NCBI GenBank assembly: GCA_025667525.1 | Contig: CM046874.1 | Coordinates: forward strand, 284,558,380 to 284,622,379 | Reading direction: 5' to 3' | DNA length: 64,000 bases | From: Glebionis coronaria | Lineage: Eukaryota > Streptophyta > Magnoliopsida > Asterales > Asteraceae | The notes under the pieces: generated by a model | Told to the model about the DNA's origin: nothing | Database searches by the model: none | The model's input: only the letters and a program-made list of their open reading frames with translations | Made by a program: the position numbers and the translations under genes | Shown: piece by piece, positions 60,251 through 64,000 of the stretch | How the letters are laid out: each line of letters opens with the position of its first letter | Position numbering within the stretch: position 1 is the first letter of the stretch

Positions 60251-61855
60251 TTACATCTCTCCCTTCGGGTTTGATACGGTTTTTCTAGGAAGACAACCCG
60301 AAGTAGAGGCTTTGATCATCATAATAGCATCTAAAAGCCTACTTTTCGACTTTACTCGTTCTTCCTTATCTTGATCTTTTTCAACCTTTTGATTTTGCTC
60401 CCACCTAAGAAAAGTTTGTTCAATCTTATGTTGGCCTTGTTCCATTTTTGTTGATTTTGTTAGAGCCTAACCACATTTCCTTCCATTTTGTTGCTATGAG
60501 TTTCAAACTTAGTTCTTAGGTTTATCACGTCATTTGCCATGTTCGTGTACCAATCGTCATTAGGATTAAAGTAGCTCAAAATCTCATTTGGAATATCTTT
60601 TGAAAATGCATTTGACAGCCCTTGATTGACATTTTGAAAATCACGATTTTGATTTTGATTTTGCAATTGACTACTAGTCCCTTCATTCCCATTGTTGTAA
60701 TTATTACCCTTCTAATTGTTCCTTTGATTTCCTTGGTAACCACCTTGATTGTTGCGATAATTGTTAGCATTTTGATTGTTTTGATTCGGTTGAAAACCCA
60801 GTGGAGTCAATTGATTAGTGCGGATAACTTGACCATTTTGGTTATAAGTTCCCGTGGCCGCGTAGGCACTCGAAGTGTTACCACCAGCGGTAATGCACTC
60901 GGAGAAATCATGAGCTACACCACAATAAACACAAGAAACCTCAACCGCTTTAGCCATAGTGGGAGTGGGTTGTTCACCAACTTTAAACTCTTTAAGCAAT
61001 CCCTTAAGCTTATCGAACAATTTGTTTTCCAAATTAGCCTCAATTTGTTGAGCATCAATGGTAGGTGACAATGAAGATGAAGCCTTATTAACACTCAGTG
61101 CGTTATGGGGGCTATAAACTTTGGGCCTATTTTCAATGATTGTCAATGCTTCCTCCACCGTTTTACACAAAAAAATTACCACCCGCGGTGGCATTAAGAT
61201 AATCTTGTTCATGATCATTCAATCCATTGTAAAACGTGTCGATTTGATGTAAGTCGAAAAAACCGTGATAAGGATATTCATGCAACATTTCCTTAAACCT
61301 ATTCCAAGCCGTTGAAAAACTCTCATTATATAGTTGTGAAAACTTCGAAATCTTGTTTTTCAAGTGCGTAGTCTTAGAGGGCGGAAAAAATTGGTTCGCG
61401 AACTTTGAAACGAGATCCTTCCACGTCAATATAGAATTGGGTGGCTCTTTCTATAACCAAATTTTTGCGGGCCCCGCTAAGGAATACGGAAAAAGCATCA
61501 TCTGAATCACGTCATTCTAGACGTCCTTAAACTTGCAAGTAGAGGTAAGACGATTGAAATGGCGAATGTGGTTATGAGGGTTGTCCTTTTCGTCACCATG
61601 AAACTTGTTAGCTTGGATCATGGACAATAAACCCGTCTTAACCTCAAAATTCTCCGCAAGGATAGCGGGAATCGCAATCGCTTCTCCATAACCCACGGTG
61701 GGTGCTTGAAGAAACTCCATCATAGTACGATTAGCCATGGAAGCTTCTTGTTCTACAATGGGTTCGACAATGGGAGATTCTTCACTAGAAGGAGTTTGGT
61801 TTCCTTCCTTTTGACGACGTTTACGTGCACGTTTTGCTTTGGAGCGGGTTTACAT
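60251..61855 (-). pseudogene. F gag, broken
   Basis: The probable start is ATG 61855, immediately followed by TAA (61852-61850) where the family has a coding residue. A basic KRARKRRQK segment follows. The capsid part includes NKFHGDEKDNPHNHIRHF, SILTWKDLVSKFANQFFPPS and IDTFYNGLNDHEQDYLNA. A CCHC knuckle, CVYCGVAHDFSEC, and an Asn/Gln-rich tail come next. Breaks: stops at 61517-61519 and near 61455, a one-base shift near 61168, TAG 60712-60714 (fits CAG) and TAA 60460-60462. Motif order matches Athila gag throughout. Confidence 0.8.
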
Positions 61856-62566
61856 AAATGTAACGTACAACGTGAGGGTGAGCAAAGAAGATTCTTTTTT
61901 ATGTTTTTACGTTTTTCAATCATTTTGTGCTTTTGATTGCTTTTAACCTTTTTGGATTTTTCTTTTGAATTACGAAGACACAAATCTACAAACATCTCCT
62001 CGAATCAATTTCTCGAGTAAAGGAGCCTCAAGGAATGAAAACGATCACGTTGAGTGAACGCCTTCGATGACTTTAGAACGTTGGTGGAACACCAAAACGT
62101 TCAAGAGGGTTTAATCTTTGAAACCAAGTAAATATATATGATACGTAGATAATACTTCGGTCGTCAAACCCCTGATTAGCCCTTTTTCTCAAAACATGCA
62201 CAAGCATGCGGGGAAACAAGGCGGCGCGAAGCTCTTAAGTGCCTTTTTCCCTTAGACCTTGGTCTCCTTATACCCACCTTATAGTTTGTGTTAATCAAAA
62301 TTAAGCTTCTCGAAAGTAATTATCTATTTTGCCTTTTTCTTTTGCTTCAGATTCGAATACAATAATTGAGTGATGAAATCCCAATTAAGGTTGCGTTTTC
62401 ACGCTTTTGGAGATATTGTGAATTTATTGTGATACGTAACACAATATAGGAATATTTATACATAAAAACGAAAACCGATAATACGTATGATTAAAGTGCT
62501 AATCACACAAATACTATTTATGGATAATATCAAAAACAAAATTATTCAAATTTAACACAACACGAC
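61856..62566 (-). other. F 5' leader
   Basis: Non-coding. It contains the GGCGCGAAG / CTTAAGT block (62222-62242) and following words shared with G. It lies between primer site and gag start, where packaging signals are expected. Confidence 0.6.
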
Positions 62567-62584
62567 TCCCCGGCACCGGCGCCA
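62567..62584 (-). promoter_or_regulatory. F primer-binding site (Athila type)
   Basis: The minus strand reads TGGCGCCGGTGCCGGGGA, three bases inside the LTR, one base different from the usual Athila site and closely similar to that of G. Confidence 0.85.
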
Positions 62585-62587
62585 AAA

Positions 62588-64000
62588 TGATATGTAGTAT
62601 TTATACGTGTTTTAGGAAAAACAACGTAAAAGCGGTAAGTTTTAAGCGTACGTTTAGGAAAACGTAAACACTTATGACCCTTGTGTGTGAGTTCGTTCTC
62701 GAGGAGGATTAATGTGTGTGTTAAACTTGTATAATTTGAGATTAATATTGATGAGGCAAAGGAAAAGTAAAAAAGATAACGGTTACGATTAACTTTAAAC
62801 TACGACGAATAATAAAACGTAAAACGTAAAAACGTGACGAATTTAAAAATTTAATCTAAAAATTTATTAAAAATAAAAAACAAATCTAAAATAATATAAA
62901 TAAGAATAAAAATTTAACAAAAATATTTCAAAACTTATTTCCAATTTAATATTCAATTTTAAATGCTATTTAAAGCATTAAAATTCAATAAAACTAAATT
63001 TAAATCCAAACTATGATTTTATCAAATAAGAATCTTACTTATATTATATAAAAATTAAAAAGTATTTTTCTAGACTTTTTAAAACTAATTTACTATTTTT
63101 AAATGGCTAAAAACTATTAAAATGTTAAAATAATCCTAAAAATTAATTAAATAATGAGAAAAATAATTTTAGTTTTCTAAAAACCTTAACTTAATGTATT
63201 AAAACTGAGAAAAATGAAAATGTTAAATAAAGAGTTAATTTTAGCCTAATAGGACAAAAACAAATTAAAATTCAAAATAATGCAAAAATATTAAACTAAT
63301 CAGAAAAATAAAATTTCTATTTCTAAAAATCCTAAAATAAATCAAAGATCAAGGGAAAATTTGAAAATCTTAAAAATACTACTATTTGGCCACTAAAAAC
63401 AAAAAATCAAGAATCTGAAAGTGACATGTTGGATGATTTTGTCCTTATGCTCAGCAGTGGCTAGTAAAGCACTCTTAGTGGGAAAGGAGTTCCCGCTAAT
63501 GGTTCACAGAGAATAAGTTATGCTCTTTTGAGCTTGATGTACTTAGAATTCTTGGGCAATCAAGGCACCCCCAACAACCATAGAGTTGTAGGTTGTCACA
63601 AACAAGCAATACAACAACAAGTAGCCACACCAATTGCAGTTTAAGCAAAATAGTCACATATATGCAAAAAATGAAGCCTGGTGGTTTCTATCAGATGCAG
63701 TTGACACTTTAGTGAACTTTGGAGCCTCAAAACCTGATTTTAAACTACCTAAACAACAAAGATAACAGCATGCAACCCTAGTTTGTTCTATCACCTAGCT
63801 GTGAGCAGACTTCTAACAATCAAATCTTTCAAACACCTACCATTCTCTCTATTGATTTCTGATTACTGATTTTTTAGATAAGCATGCAAAACTTTCACCC
63901 CATAGCTAATGATCAGACAGATGACTTACACTACCCAAAAATACCCTCCCTAATGTATTTAGACTACAATAACCAAAACTATGTGTCACTAACACTCTCA
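62588..64000 (-). repeat. F 5' LTR, partial
   Basis: It matches 50840-52270 with small differences and continues past the window. From the other copy about 2.1 kb should remain beyond 64000. Confidence 0.9.

Larger units (their letters stand above)
50840..64000 (-). mobile_element. F: Athila-type Ty3/Gypsy element, 5' LTR cut by window edge
   Basis: F is in minus orientation: 3' LTR 50840-54369, interior 54370-62587, primer site 62584-62567, 5' LTR from 62588 past the end of the window. Gag, protease, RT, RNase H and integrase follow in Athila order, each mutated. It interrupts J at GAGGATCGAGGGA; AGGGA (50835-50839) is one side of the expected target duplication. An env-like ORF, found in some Athila elements, is not recognisable in the 1.8 kb between integrase and the 3' LTR. 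Confidence 0.9.

Overview
This window looks like repeat-rich plant nuclear DNA, probably from a eudicot. Its retroelement families resemble those I know from Asteraceae, but that placement rests on memory and not on a search. I found no ordinary host gene, tRNA, rRNA or CRISPR. Almost every base can be assigned to LTR retrotransposons inserted into one another. The letters D, L, B, K, J, E, H, G, I and F below are my own labels.

Left part (1-10551). K, a Ty1/Copia element with a long accessory ORF, enters from the left edge and ends with its 3' LTR at 6302. K appears to sit inside B (6303-7722, minus strand), a gene-less LTR element. B in turn abuts a probable LTR fragment L (7723-8574, minus). 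To the right is D (8575-10551, plus), a decayed Copia gag-protease-integrase body that ends abruptly where J begins.

Central nest (10552-50839). J is a minus-strand Ty3/Gypsy element of chromovirus (Tekay-like) type. Its 3' LTR is split by a relative, E (11642-46890, minus, target duplication aattt). E's gene-poor interior is split by H (17175-41608, plus, target duplication agact), a Tat-lineage Gypsy with gag, pol, two RNase H domains and an antisense, intron-containing gene near its 3' end. H is split twice. G (19492-30147, minus) is an Athila-related element without pol and sits inside H's gag-pol frame. I (34087-36908, plus, target duplication tcttt) is gene-less and sits at the last codons of H pol.

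Right part (50840-64000). F is a minus-strand Athila-type Gypsy inserted in J. It has a 3.5 kb LTR, a complete but mutated gag-pol order, and a 5' LTR that runs off the window.

Working relationships. B and I are two members of one gene-less family with a tRNA-iMet primer site, and they must use another element's proteins. G lacks protease, RT and integrase but shares leader, primer-site type and polypurine-side sequence with F, so an F-like element is its likely helper. E and J share one gene-poor interior, so this is a non-autonomous subfamily that has spread. Many stop codons fit C-to-T (or G-to-A) change, as expected of methylated, silenced DNA. Many other breaks are single-base indels, some of which may be assembly errors.
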